Positions 50,885 through 59,368 of a stretch of DNA of 59,902 bases are shown here, piece by piece. The position numbers and the translations under genes were made by a program. The notes under the pieces are model-generated. The model did no database searches. It was given only the letters and a program-made list of their open reading frames with translations, and was not told the origin of the DNA. This stretch comes from Planctomycetota bacterium (GTDB lineage Bacteria; Planctomycetota; UBA1135; GCA-002686595): positions 1-59,902 of the forward strand of contig VGYZ01000014.1 in NCBI GenBank assembly GCA_016872795.1, given 5' to 3'. Within the stretch, counting starts at the first letter, position 1. Every line of letters starts with the position of its first letter.

Positions 50885-51637
50885 CTAGTTTTGCGTCGGG
50901 CGGAAGCGCTCGAACAGATCCTCGACGATCGCGCCGACCTCGATGATGTTGCGCACGAGGCGGTTGCGGAGGTATGCGAAGGCGGCCGTCGCGGGGATGG
51001 CGACCATCAGACCTTCGAAGGTCGTGAGGAGCGCGACATAGATACCCTGCGCGAGCTGCGCCGGCGTCGGGTTGGTGGTTGTCGCGATGATTTGGAAGGA
51101 GCTGATCATGCCCTGCACCGTGCCGAACAGGCCGAGCATCGGCGAAACGGCGGCCAGCACCGAGATCCAGCTGATCTTCTGGCTGAGGCGGATCGCCTCC
51201 TCGTCGCCCATCTCCTGCAGCGCGGTCTGGATGACCTCGAAGGGCTGGCCGATCTTGGCGATGCCGGCGGCGCAGACCTTGGTGAAGAAGCTGGGCTCGT
51301 TCTCGCACAGCTCCATGGCCTCTTGGAATTGGCCTTCTTCGAACAGGCTCTGGATCTCGTCGACGATTTCCGGGGGTGCGAGTTTCTCGCGCGCGAGCGT
51401 GACATAGTTCTCGATGATGACGGCCAGCGTCAGGATCGAGAGGGCGATGATCACCCAACCGATGAAGCCCGAGGCCACGATCAGGTCCCACAGGGACAGG
51501 TCTTCGGCTTCGGCGGCCGGGGCGGCCCCGCCATCTTGGGCTAGCAGCGGCAGGGCGGTGAACAGCATCACGGCCAGCGCGGGCAGGGCGCGGCGGCCAA
51601 GGGCCGCGGCGCGAGAACGAACGGAACGGAACGTCAT
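50885..51637 (-). CDS. exbB: MotA/TolQ/ExbB-family proton channel protein
   Basis: 250 aa. Signal-peptide-like N-terminus (ALPALAVMLFTALPLLAQDG), then TM1 (55-75, SGFIGWVIIALSILTLAVII), a cytoplasmic domain (80-150), TM2 (near 160-180, WISVLAAVSPMLGLFGTVQGMI, family signature) and TM3 (near 205-225, LLTTFEGLMVAIPATAAFAY). Together with the ExbD products it should form a stator that turns the proton motive force into movement or torque. Start supported by AGGAG about 10 nt upstream. The leader on the minus strand is a long pyrimidine tract (51646-51680). Confidence 0.93.
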   Translation of the reverse strand: MTFRSVRSRAAALGRRALPALAVMLFTALPLLAQDGGAAPAAEAEDLSLWDLIVASGFIGWVIIALSILTLAVIIENYVTLAREKLAPPEIVDEIQSLFEEGQFQEAMELCENEPSFFTKVCAAGIAKIGQPFEVIQTALQEMGDEEAIRLSQKISWISVLAAVSPMLGLFGTVQGMISSFQIIATTTNPTPAQLAQGIYVALLTTFEGLMVAIPATAAFAYLRNRLVRNIIEVGAIVEDLFERFRPTQN

Positions 51638-51696
51638 GACCCGGGAACTCCTAGAGAGAGGATGGGGGAGAGAGAGAGGAAGTTAGGTGGGCCCCT

Positions 51697-51721
51697 TGTC
51701 GAGGCAGAGCCTCGGGCGACA
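51697..51721 (-). terminator. Hairpin between the TPR gene and exbB
   Basis: TGTC-GAGGC-AGA-GCCTC-(GGGC)-GACA (plus-strand reading): a 5-bp inner stem and 4-bp outer stem with a one-sided internal loop, 93 nt downstream of the TPR1 stop. No U-run. It may end the TPR transcript or sit in the exbB leader. Confidence 0.35.
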
Positions 51722-51813
51722 GGAGGGATGCGACAGGCAGCTTGTGTATGCGGGGGAAGATCCTGAGGGGACGAGAGCTTAGCAGCAGGGCTCAGCCAGC
51801 ACTCGCGGCCTCG

Positions 51814-52977
51814 CTAGCAGCCGAGGTCCTTCGCGAGTTGGCGTGCGCGCAGCGAGGCCGGAGCGCTGGCAGCGTTATTGAGCGCGTCCTTGACCCGCGC
51901 GCAGGCCTGGGTGCGCGCGTCCGCGTCGGGGAGCTTGGAGTAGGCCTCCGCCAGCTTGACCGTCGCGCGCAGCGCGCGGTCGCGGTCGTCGCAGTCGAGT
52001 CCGACCACCTTGGCGAGCATGAGGCTCGCCTCGCGGGGCTTGTTGTCGGCGAGGAGCGCTTCGCCTAGGCCTAGCTGAGCCGCGAAGCGCGCCGTGGGGG
52101 CGGAGTCGGGCTTGAGCGCGTTGACGCGGCTCTGGAAGAAGTTCAGCGCCTGCTTGGCCTGACCACCCGCGAGGTCGACGAAGCCCTGCCCGAGGGCGGC
52201 TTCGTCGGCGATGGCCTGCAGCTCCAGCTTGCGCAGGCTGTCGGAAGCGAGCAGCGGACCGACTTGGCTCTCGAGGGCCGCATACACCTCGCGGGCTCCG
52301 AGCGTGTCCTTGCCGTCGAGCAGGGCCCGAGCGGCCTGCACGCCGGCCTGCAGGCACAGGATCGGGTCATAGCCGGCAGCGGTCGCATCCGCCTTGAACT
52401 CGCCGTGGACGCCGCGGTAGGCGGCTCCAGCTTCCGCGGGCTTGCCGGAGAGCCACAGGGCGCGCGCGTGCAGCATGCGCACCGCGGGAACATCGGCGTT
52501 CGCGGCGAAGGCGGCGAGGTAGCTCTGGGCCTCGGTCGCGGCTTCGGTGAAGCGTGCCGCATCGCTGCCACCGCCTTGGATCAGGGTCTCGGCGAGGTGG
52601 CGCTTGGCGGCGGCCTTGACCACATCGCGCGCGCTGGCGTCACCGGCGGCGACGCGGAAGCTCTTGGCCGCATCCGCCCACGATCGGCGGGCGGCGTAGA
52701 TGTGGCCTTCGCGGAAGCTCGGCGGGACATCGCCCCACTCGACGCTCTGCACCTGCAGGGCGTCGTAGTTGTTCTCCTTGGAGCCCACGGCCACGGTCAC
52801 CTTGCCGAGCTCGTAGCGCTGGACCACGCCGGTGACCATCGACACCGAGCCGTCGCGCTTGCTCTTGACGAAGACCTGATCGGGGCGACCGCCACCTGCT
52901 CCGGCAGCGAGGCTGGACCCTGACGCGAGCAGGGAGGCGAACAGGGACAGCGCGAGGTGGGTGGCGATGCGGCGCAT
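51814..52977 (-). CDS. Periplasmic TPR protein 1 of the secretin-ExbBD cluster
   Basis: 387 aa. Signal peptide (LALSLFASLLASGSSLAAG). A small beta domain (35-80: DQVFVKSKRDGSVSMVTGVV, KVTVAVGSKENNYDALQVQSVEWGDVPPSF in part) precedes TPR-like helices to the end (HIYAARRSWADAAKSFRVAAG, ALWLSGKPAEAGAAYRGVH, ALGQGFVDLAGGQAKQALNFFQS). One Cys at the very C-terminus (DLGC). It is not a known CpoB/YbgF but occupies a similar place near an ExbB/TolQ gene. Likely a scaffold; function unknown. Confidence 0.75.
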   Translation of the reverse strand: MRRIATHLALSLFASLLASGSSLAAGAGGGRPDQVFVKSKRDGSVSMVTGVVQRYELGKVTVAVGSKENNYDALQVQSVEWGDVPPSFREGHIYAARRSWADAAKSFRVAAGDASARDVVKAAAKRHLAETLIQGGGSDAARFTEAATEAQSYLAAFAANADVPAVRMLHARALWLSGKPAEAGAAYRGVHGEFKADATAAGYDPILCLQAGVQAARALLDGKDTLGAREVYAALESQVGPLLASDSLRKLELQAIADEAALGQGFVDLAGGQAKQALNFFQSRVNALKPDSAPTARFAAQLGLGEALLADNKPREASLMLAKVVGLDCDDRDRALRATVKLAEAYSKLPDADARTQACARVKDALNNAASAPASLRARQLAKDLGC

Positions 52978-53051
52978 GGGACTGGGGGGGAGGGGGATTC
53001 TAGCGGGGGTGCGGGGGCCCACAAAGGGCGGGGTCCGGCAGCGCGACGCGC

Positions 53052-55955
53052 TCACTTCCACTTCACTTTCTGAACCAGCCACAGGTAGCGCTGGCGGTTG
53101 TCCTCGGTCATGCCCTCGGTCTTGAACTGCGTGCCGCCGCCGAGCTGGGTGTTCATCGGACCCAGCAGCGAGCGCGCGGTGTCCATGCGCTGGCCATCGA
53201 TGGCCGCGAAGCGCAGGTAGCTGTAGATCTGCTGGGCCTTGAGGCCGTACCACTCCTGCGCCCACTTCTCCGAGGTGTCGGTGAGTTGGTTGATGGCCTT
53301 GGTGGCGAGCTCGAAGTCGGCGACGCTGGTCGCCGCACCGGCGTTCTCGATCACCTTCGTGCCCTGCACTTCGAGCCAGCCCGCGGCGGCCTGCGCGAAG
53401 TCGTAGGCCGTGCTCTTCGCGGCGCGCACCTTCTCGTCCATCAAGAGCGGCTTGAGCGTCGCAAAGGCGTCGGCGACCTTCTTCTGGCGCAGCTGCGCCT
53501 CGCCGAGGTCGGGCAGCACGCGAATCTGCATGTTTTCCGCGTACTCGGCCTCGGCGCCAAACTGCGACTGGATGCGCTCGAGCAACTCTTCGGCCGTGGC
53601 CCACGCCGACAGGTTCATCCAGTGGCGCGACTCGGCGCGCATGTTGTCGAAGCTGGGCCTAGGGCTGGTGCGGTTGAGCACCTGCAGGTTCTCGGCCATC
53701 TCGCGCTCGATTCCCGCCTTCTTGGCCGCGTCCTTCTCGGCCTCGAAGGCGGTCTTGAGCATCTTGTAGGACTCGGTCGCCGCGCTGCCGGTCCAGCGGT
53801 TGTCGGGGAAGCTCGAGAGCATCAGCCCGAGCAGGGACTTGACCTTGTCCTGCTGGTCGAGCTTGCCGTAGGAGATCAGTACGCGGTACATGGCCGCGGG
53901 CGCGAGCTGGTTCTGCTCGGGGAACTCGGTCTGGAAGGTGCCGAGCACATCGACCACCTTCTGCCAGGAATTCGCGCCGCCACTGGCGACCTCGAACTCC
54001 GCGAGACCCCAGTAGAAGCGCGCGTTGGCGGTCGCTTCCTTGCGGCGCGCGAGCCGGCGCGCGTCGGTGGTCGCGGCATCAGTGCTCCTCAGGTATGTGT
54101 TGAGGTAGCTCTCGAGGGTGCGGATCGCGGCCTCGTAGCGCTTGAGCTTGAACTCGCACACGCCGACATTGACCTTGGCCTTCTCATAGCTCTCGGCTCC
54201 CGCGCCGACGCTTGCGTAGGCCGCGCGCGCTTCGTCGAACTTGTTGTCGGCGTAGAGCTTCTCGGCATCGCGGTACTTGATGTCCTCCCCCTTGCCGGTG
54301 CCGCTCGCGGCGCGCTTGAGCACCTCGTCGGCGCGACCGGCGAGCGCGTCGATGGCGCTGTCGCCCTTGATCGTGCGCTTGAGCAGCTGCGCGCAGTCGT
54401 AGAAGCCCTTGGCGCTCTCGCCATCGAACTTCGGGTCGCCCGACCAGCTCTCGAGCGCGTGCTCGTACACGGCGGCGGCTTCGAGCACGCGGTCCATGCG
54501 CTGGTAGGAGCGCGCGATGTGCCACAGGGCTTCCGGCATGCGCTCTTGGCGCGCGGCGATGTCCGAGCCGTCGAGCGATCTGACCACGCGCTTGAAAGCC
54601 TCGACGGAGGTCGCCCAGTCCTGCGCGTTGAACTCGCCCTTGGCGGCGTCCATCAGCACGCTTGGATCGACGCGCACGCCCGGGCGCGCGATGATCTCGC
54701 CGATCACGCGCTGGGCGCGCACCTGCAGGTTGTTGCCCTTGTTCTCGGCCGCGACTTCCTGCGCCAGCGAGAGCGCGAAGTCGAGCGACGAGCGCTGGTT
54801 CTTCTTCGGCAGGCTGGCAGCGGAGAGCGCTTCTTGGCTCTCGAACCAGCGCAGGTCACCGACGGCCGGGTTGCCGCCGAGGAACCCTCCGGCGCTGACG
54901 AGCGCCTGCGTCACATCGAGCAGCGCCATGTAGCCCTGCGGGGGCGTGAGCTCGAGACCCTCGCGCTTCCAAGTGTTGACATAGTGCAGCGCCCATGTGA
55001 GCGCGGCCGTGGTGTCGCCGGCAGCGATGTTGGCCTTGATGAGGCCGGGCGTGCCGAGCTGCAGGAACAGGAACCGGCTCTGCTTCTCCGGTTGCAGCAT
55101 CTGCGCCGACGCTTCCCTCCACGCGGCGAGGTCGCGCGGGATCGAGAAGTTGACCGCGAACTCGTAGTAGCTCGCCGCCTCTTGGTAGAGCTTGGCCGCC
55201 GACTTGAAGTCGTCCTCCTGCGCCCCTTGGGCCGCGTAGACATCCCCGATGCCGATGTAGGCGCGCAGACTCCACGGCGTGCCCTCGCCGGCCGTGTCGC
55301 TGAGCTTGACATACATCTTCTCGGCCACCGAGAAGGTCGTGGGGACTTCCTGCACCCGCGCGAGCTGGAGGTTGAGGTCGGCACCGTTGAGCAACAGCTC
55401 GAACAGGCGTCTCTGGACACCTTCGGCGCCCGAACCCTCCTTGAGGAGTTCCTCTTGCTCGCGGATCAGGTCGTTGACGCGACCGACCGCGGCTTCGAGG
55501 AAGCTGCGCATGGCGCCGCGCTTGGCGTCGAGCTCCTCGCCCACGAGGTCCGCCATCGAACTGGCGAGCACGCGCGCGTAGGCGCCGCCGACTTCCACCG
55601 TTCGCGCCTGCGCGCGGGCCACGATGTCCGCATCGCCGAAGGCCTTGTACTTGTCGAGGAACGCTTGGTAGGCCTCGACGGCCTTCTTGAGCAGCTCCTC
55701 GCGCCTGCTCGCGTCGGCCTTGGCCGCGTCATAGAGCGCGTCGCAGCGCAGCAGCGCGACTTCTTCCGTCAGCTTGGACGACAGGCCACCCGACTCGACA
55801 TTGCGCAGCACCTTCTCGGAGAGCTCGACGAAGCCAAGCTCCCCGAGGCCCTTGGCGAAGGCGATGTCCGCGCGTTGCTCGGCTTCGCTCTTCTGTCCCA
55901 AGAGCGTGGCCGTGGAGAAGGCGAAGATCAGTCCGAACGACACGGGACGACGCAT
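53052..55955 (-). CDS. Large periplasmic TPR protein 2 of the secretin-ExbBD cluster
   Basis: 967 aa. Signal peptide (VSFGLIFAFSTATLLGQ). The remainder is helical TPR-like throughout: EAYQAFLDKYKAFGDAD near 90, LYQEAASYYEFAVNFSIP near 250, EAAAVYEHALESWSGDPKFDGES near 520, EKLYADNKFDEARAAYASVG near 590, YEAAIRTLESYLNTYLRSTDA near 630. No enzyme motif. It ends 74 bp before TPR1 on the same strand. It may be the large scaffold between the inner-membrane ExbBD part and the outer-membrane secretins. Not recognised as a named family. Confidence 0.78.
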   Translation of the reverse strand: MRRPVSFGLIFAFSTATLLGQKSEAEQRADIAFAKGLGELGFVELSEKVLRNVESGGLSSKLTEEVALLRCDALYDAAKADASRREELLKKAVEAYQAFLDKYKAFGDADIVARAQARTVEVGGAYARVLASSMADLVGEELDAKRGAMRSFLEAAVGRVNDLIREQEELLKEGSGAEGVQRRLFELLLNGADLNLQLARVQEVPTTFSVAEKMYVKLSDTAGEGTPWSLRAYIGIGDVYAAQGAQEDDFKSAAKLYQEAASYYEFAVNFSIPRDLAAWREASAQMLQPEKQSRFLFLQLGTPGLIKANIAAGDTTAALTWALHYVNTWKREGLELTPPQGYMALLDVTQALVSAGGFLGGNPAVGDLRWFESQEALSAASLPKKNQRSSLDFALSLAQEVAAENKGNNLQVRAQRVIGEIIARPGVRVDPSVLMDAAKGEFNAQDWATSVEAFKRVVRSLDGSDIAARQERMPEALWHIARSYQRMDRVLEAAAVYEHALESWSGDPKFDGESAKGFYDCAQLLKRTIKGDSAIDALAGRADEVLKRAASGTGKGEDIKYRDAEKLYADNKFDEARAAYASVGAGAESYEKAKVNVGVCEFKLKRYEAAIRTLESYLNTYLRSTDAATTDARRLARRKEATANARFYWGLAEFEVASGGANSWQKVVDVLGTFQTEFPEQNQLAPAAMYRVLISYGKLDQQDKVKSLLGLMLSSFPDNRWTGSAATESYKMLKTAFEAEKDAAKKAGIEREMAENLQVLNRTSPRPSFDNMRAESRHWMNLSAWATAEELLERIQSQFGAEAEYAENMQIRVLPDLGEAQLRQKKVADAFATLKPLLMDEKVRAAKSTAYDFAQAAAGWLEVQGTKVIENAGAATSVADFELATKAINQLTDTSEKWAQEWYGLKAQQIYSYLRFAAIDGQRMDTARSLLGPMNTQLGGGTQFKTEGMTEDNRQRYLWLVQKVKWK

Positions 55956-56389
55956 GGGCGGGATCGGGGTGGGGTGGGGGCGACCGAGCTGTCGTGGCAG
56001 GGAGGCAAGACTCGGACCCGCGGTGGTGTGCATGTGTGCGGTCGCGCCGCGGACAGACTGCACCTTGGGCACGAGTACCGCACGGCCTCGGGGCAGGCTA
56101 CGCAGTTTCTCTGGCGTGCGATCCGGCGACGCGCCGCGCGGGCAGGTCGTCGGACAGCGCTGGTCCGCACGCGACCTGAATGGACAGGCTGCGCGCGGGC
56201 CAAGGGCCGAGGATGGTACGAAACTCCTGCGCGGGAGCGAGATGCGAACCGCCCGAAAATTGTCGCGCACCAGCCCAGCCCGGCGCGCCCGCGGGCTCGA
56301 ACCGTGCGCCCAAACGCAGCGCGGGTCCGCTGCGCTTGGACGCAACGGACCCGCGGGTGGATTGGCTTGGCCGCCTAGGGGGCCAGCGC
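55956..56389. other. 434-bp gap between secretin B and the large TPR gene
   Basis: No gene supported. It holds the strong hairpin listed separately at 56321-56354 and a small AT-richer patch (56255-56275, with AAAATTGT) that could be part of a promoter for the TPR2 transcript on the minus strand. Otherwise featureless GC-rich DNA. Confidence 0.45.
56321..56354 (-). terminator. Strong hairpin downstream of secretin B
   Basis: GCGGGTCCG pairs with CGGACCCGC (9 bp), then a C/A mismatch and TGCG/CGCA (4 bp) close a CTTGGA loop. It begins 36 nt after the secretin B stop on the minus strand and is followed there by GCTGCGTTTG, a weak T run. Best terminator candidate of the window. Confidence 0.65.
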
Positions 56390-58957
56390 TCAGTTGCCGA
56401 GCTGCGACGGCAGCGGCTCGAGCTCCTCGGGGATCACGATGTTGGCCGTGACGAGGATCAGGAGCTTCTGATTGGTCGCATAGGTGCCCTGGCGGTCGAA
56501 CAGGAAGCGCACGAGCGGGATCTTGTTGATGATCGGGATGCCCGAGCGCAGGTCCTGCTTCTCGCTGACCTTGAGGCCGCCGAGCATCACGGTGCCGCCA
56601 TCGGGCATCGGGACGGTCGTGCGGACGCGCTGGATGTCGATCTCCGGCAGCTGGATCGTGACTGCGTTCTGGCTGCCGAGGGTGGTGGCCACTTCGCGGA
56701 TCGGGCGGCGCAGGGTCGCCACCGTCGGACGCAGCTCCATCATGATGAAGCGGCGGTCGGCGGAGACCACCGGGCGCACATCGAGCACGACGCCGTCCTG
56801 CACGGTCTCGACGATCGGGTCGGCGATCGAGGCCGCCTGCGCGATCTCGACATCGAAGTCCTGCACATAGGCGACCTGATTCATGACCGACAGGTTGGCG
56901 CGGGCCGTGTTGAACACGAGCAGCTTGGGGCTGGTGACGATCTCGCGGCGCTCCGACTTGGAGACGGCGCGCAGCACCATCTGCATCTGGAGGTCGCTCA
57001 GGTACGTCCACGAGAACGACAGGCCGCCGGTGGCCTGCAGCACATCGGCGTTGCCGAGGCTGACATCGTAGAGGTTCTCGACGCGCGTGCGCAGGTCGCC
57101 GTCCTGACCGTCGTCGTAGAACGCGCCGAGGTCGCTGCCCTGACCGATCTCCTTGCCGAGGTCGGCTTGGGTCGAGGCGTCACCGAAGTCGTTGATGAAT
57201 GTGTTGGTGCCGAGGCCCGGCTGGCCGAGGCCGCGGAAGTCGATGCCGATGTCCTCGAGGAAGTTGTCCTCGACGCGCAGGAAGCGCGCCTGGATGTCGA
57301 CCATGATGCCGGTCGCTTCGCGCAGGTCGTCGAGCAGCTTCTTGACCTGCTCCTGAACTTCGGGCGTCTGGTTGACGACCATCGTGCCGGCCTCGGTGAT
57401 GCGCACCGAGTTCAGCGGATCCTCGTTCCAGCTCTCCGTCGCGACATTGTCGCGCACGAGCGTCTCGAGGTTGTCCGAGGTCACGACGAGGCCTTCGCGC
57501 TCTTCGACTTCCTCGTCCGGCTGCTCGAGGCCGCCCGACGGGGCGATGTTGATCTCGCGGCCCGGGAAGGACGGGATCGGGTGGATGATGTCTCGGACCT
57601 CGTACATCTTGAGGATCTGGTTGCCGAAGGTCTCGGCCTTCGTCACGAACTTGACCACGCCGTCCTGCACCTTCCAGCGCAGGTTCTCGTGGGTCTCGAC
57701 GATGATCTCGAGCACATTGCGGACGCTGCGCTCGGGCAGATCCATGTCGACCTGCTGGGCCTCTTCGTCGAGCTCCTCCATGACCTTGGCGGAGACGAGG
57801 AAGTTCACGCCGGTGAGGTTCTGGAGGAAGCTCGCGACTTCGGCGAGCGGCACGCCTTCGCCATCGGCCGTGCGGAAGCGCGGTGCGAAGCGCACGGCGG
57901 CGAGGCGCTCGATGACGGCGGCCGTGTCGGCGTCGGCGGCCGTGGCCTTGGCGGTGAACTCCAGCGCCTGGCGACGGTTCACCTCGGCCCAGCGGCGCAG
58001 GTCGTCGAAGACCAGCGGCGTCGTCTGGGGCACATCCATGATGTCGACTTCCTCGAATGTGCGGATCCACTGCTCGCGGTAGCGGGCGAGGGTGTCGAGC
58101 TCGGTCTTGTTGTGGCGCGCGAGGGCGGCCGCATCGCGCAGCTTGGTGGCGGCGCTGTTCTGCGGATCCTCGAGCAGGATCTGCTCGCACAGGGCCTCGG
58201 CTCGGGAATACTGATCGGCGAGGAAGGCCGAGTTGGCGTCCTGGAACAGCGTGCGCAGCTTGTTGGCGCGGTAGTTGCGGACCTCCTCTTCCTTGTGGGC
58301 CGCTTCTGCCTCGGCGGCGGCGAGCTTGAGCGCCTGCTCCGCCATGCGCGAGACCTCGAGCTGGTCGAGGGCGTCGTTCATGCGCGCGCCGATGATGCGC
58401 GCGTCCAGAGAATCCTTGGCCACCAGCGGGTGCCACACGAGGATCGACTCGGCCTCGCGGAAGGCGGCCACGGCGGTCTCGTAGCGGCCCTGAGCCATGG
58501 CGGCTTCGGCGCGCCTGACCGCTTCTTCGGCGGCCATCTGCGCTTGGGCGCGGCGCACGATCTCGCGCTCCTTCGCGTCCTGGAACTGCTCGCCCATGTC
58601 CATGTACTTGTCGCCGAGCAGCGCCTTCATGCGGGCGAGGCGCTCGCGCGCGGTGACGCTGGTCGGATCGACTTCGAGCGCGTTCGCGTACTGCGACAGC
58701 GCGGCTCGGATGTCGCCCTCGTCGCGCTTCTTGTCGCCGACCTTGAGGTACTCGGCGGCGAGGAACTGGGCGCGGTCGCGGCGCAGCTCGATCCCGGCGC
58801 GCTCATCCTGAGCGGCGACGGCGGCCGGCTCCGGGTTCGAGGCGACGACGGTCGGAGCGGCTTCGCTCGGCGCGGTCGCGAGCTTGGTCTCGGTCGTCCG
58901 GCACGCGGGGGCGAGGGTCAGGGCGAAGGCCGGCAGGAAAAGGAAGCGCAAGCGCAT
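56390..58957 (-). CDS. Secretin-family lipoprotein with TPR N-terminus (secretin B)
   Basis: 855 aa. Signal peptide with lipobox LAPAC (Cys near 19). Residues 55-300 are TPR/coiled coil (DIRAALSQYANALEVDPTSVTARERL, YSRAEALCEQILLEDPQNSAATKLRD in part). An STN-like N0 region lies near 355-440 (VPLAEVASFLQNLTGVNFLVS), N1/N3-like near 535-570 (TPEVQEQVKKLLDDL), and the secretin domain near 575-855 with YVQDFDVEIAQ at 697, MPDGGTVMLGGL and IPIINKIPLVRFLF. Paralogue of secretin A: same domain order and the same 159-residue gap-free C-terminus. Start of the minus-strand cluster. Confidence 0.9.
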   Translation of the reverse strand: MRLRFLFLPAFALTLAPACRTTETKLATAPSEAAPTVVASNPEPAAVAAQDERAGIELRRDRAQFLAAEYLKVGDKKRDEGDIRAALSQYANALEVDPTSVTARERLARMKALLGDKYMDMGEQFQDAKEREIVRRAQAQMAAEEAVRRAEAAMAQGRYETAVAAFREAESILVWHPLVAKDSLDARIIGARMNDALDQLEVSRMAEQALKLAAAEAEAAHKEEEVRNYRANKLRTLFQDANSAFLADQYSRAEALCEQILLEDPQNSAATKLRDAAALARHNKTELDTLARYREQWIRTFEEVDIMDVPQTTPLVFDDLRRWAEVNRRQALEFTAKATAADADTAAVIERLAAVRFAPRFRTADGEGVPLAEVASFLQNLTGVNFLVSAKVMEELDEEAQQVDMDLPERSVRNVLEIIVETHENLRWKVQDGVVKFVTKAETFGNQILKMYEVRDIIHPIPSFPGREINIAPSGGLEQPDEEVEEREGLVVTSDNLETLVRDNVATESWNEDPLNSVRITEAGTMVVNQTPEVQEQVKKLLDDLREATGIMVDIQARFLRVEDNFLEDIGIDFRGLGQPGLGTNTFINDFGDASTQADLGKEIGQGSDLGAFYDDGQDGDLRTRVENLYDVSLGNADVLQATGGLSFSWTYLSDLQMQMVLRAVSKSERREIVTSPKLLVFNTARANLSVMNQVAYVQDFDVEIAQAASIADPIVETVQDGVVLDVRPVVSADRRFIMMELRPTVATLRRPIREVATTLGSQNAVTIQLPEIDIQRVRTTVPMPDGGTVMLGGLKVSEKQDLRSGIPIINKIPLVRFLFDRQGTYATNQKLLILVTANIVIPEELEPLPSQLGN

Positions 58958-59368
58958 GGAAGTGGGGGCCTCGACTCGGGGCGCGCCGCCTGTGGTGGAG
59001 CGGCGGCCGCGAAGGAACTGGGTGAGTTTGGGGGCGACCGCGGGGGGCGGCCGTGGGACGGAACTGCGATGCGATGCTTCTAGCGACGGTTGCGAATGCA
59101 CCGACGCGCGGCGCGTTCGCCTCCCGCCGAGGCCCGTGGCCCGCGGGTCGCTCCCGCGCCGTTCGCTCCGCGCGGGAGGAAGGGCAGGGAGAGCACCAGC
59201 AAGTCGCAGGACTCGCTCCGGCGGTGGCCGCGAAGGCCGCATCCGGGGCGAGAGAGGGGCGGGAGCATAGCGGTAGGGGTAGGAGGGGTCAACGGCGAGC
59301 GCGGCGCGTCGGGCGCGAACTCAGGAGCGCCGCGGCGCGGCTCTCGTTACCCCCTCGGGCCTTGCGGG
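58958..59368. other. 411-bp gap between the uracil-DNA glycosylase and secretin B
   Basis: No gene supported; open frames are Arg/Ala-rich shadows. This should contain the promoter of the secretin B transcript (minus strand). GC-rich with purine-rich tracts (59265-59290) and no clear box. GCGGG-TTA-CCCGC at 59364-59376 is a small hairpin that includes the stop codon of the glycosylase gene. Confidence 0.4.

Noticed and set aside
53286-56378. A 1030-codon plus-strand frame opposite the large TPR gene
   Set aside because: No signal peptide or motifs; composition is that of an antisense frame of Glu/Ala-rich helices.
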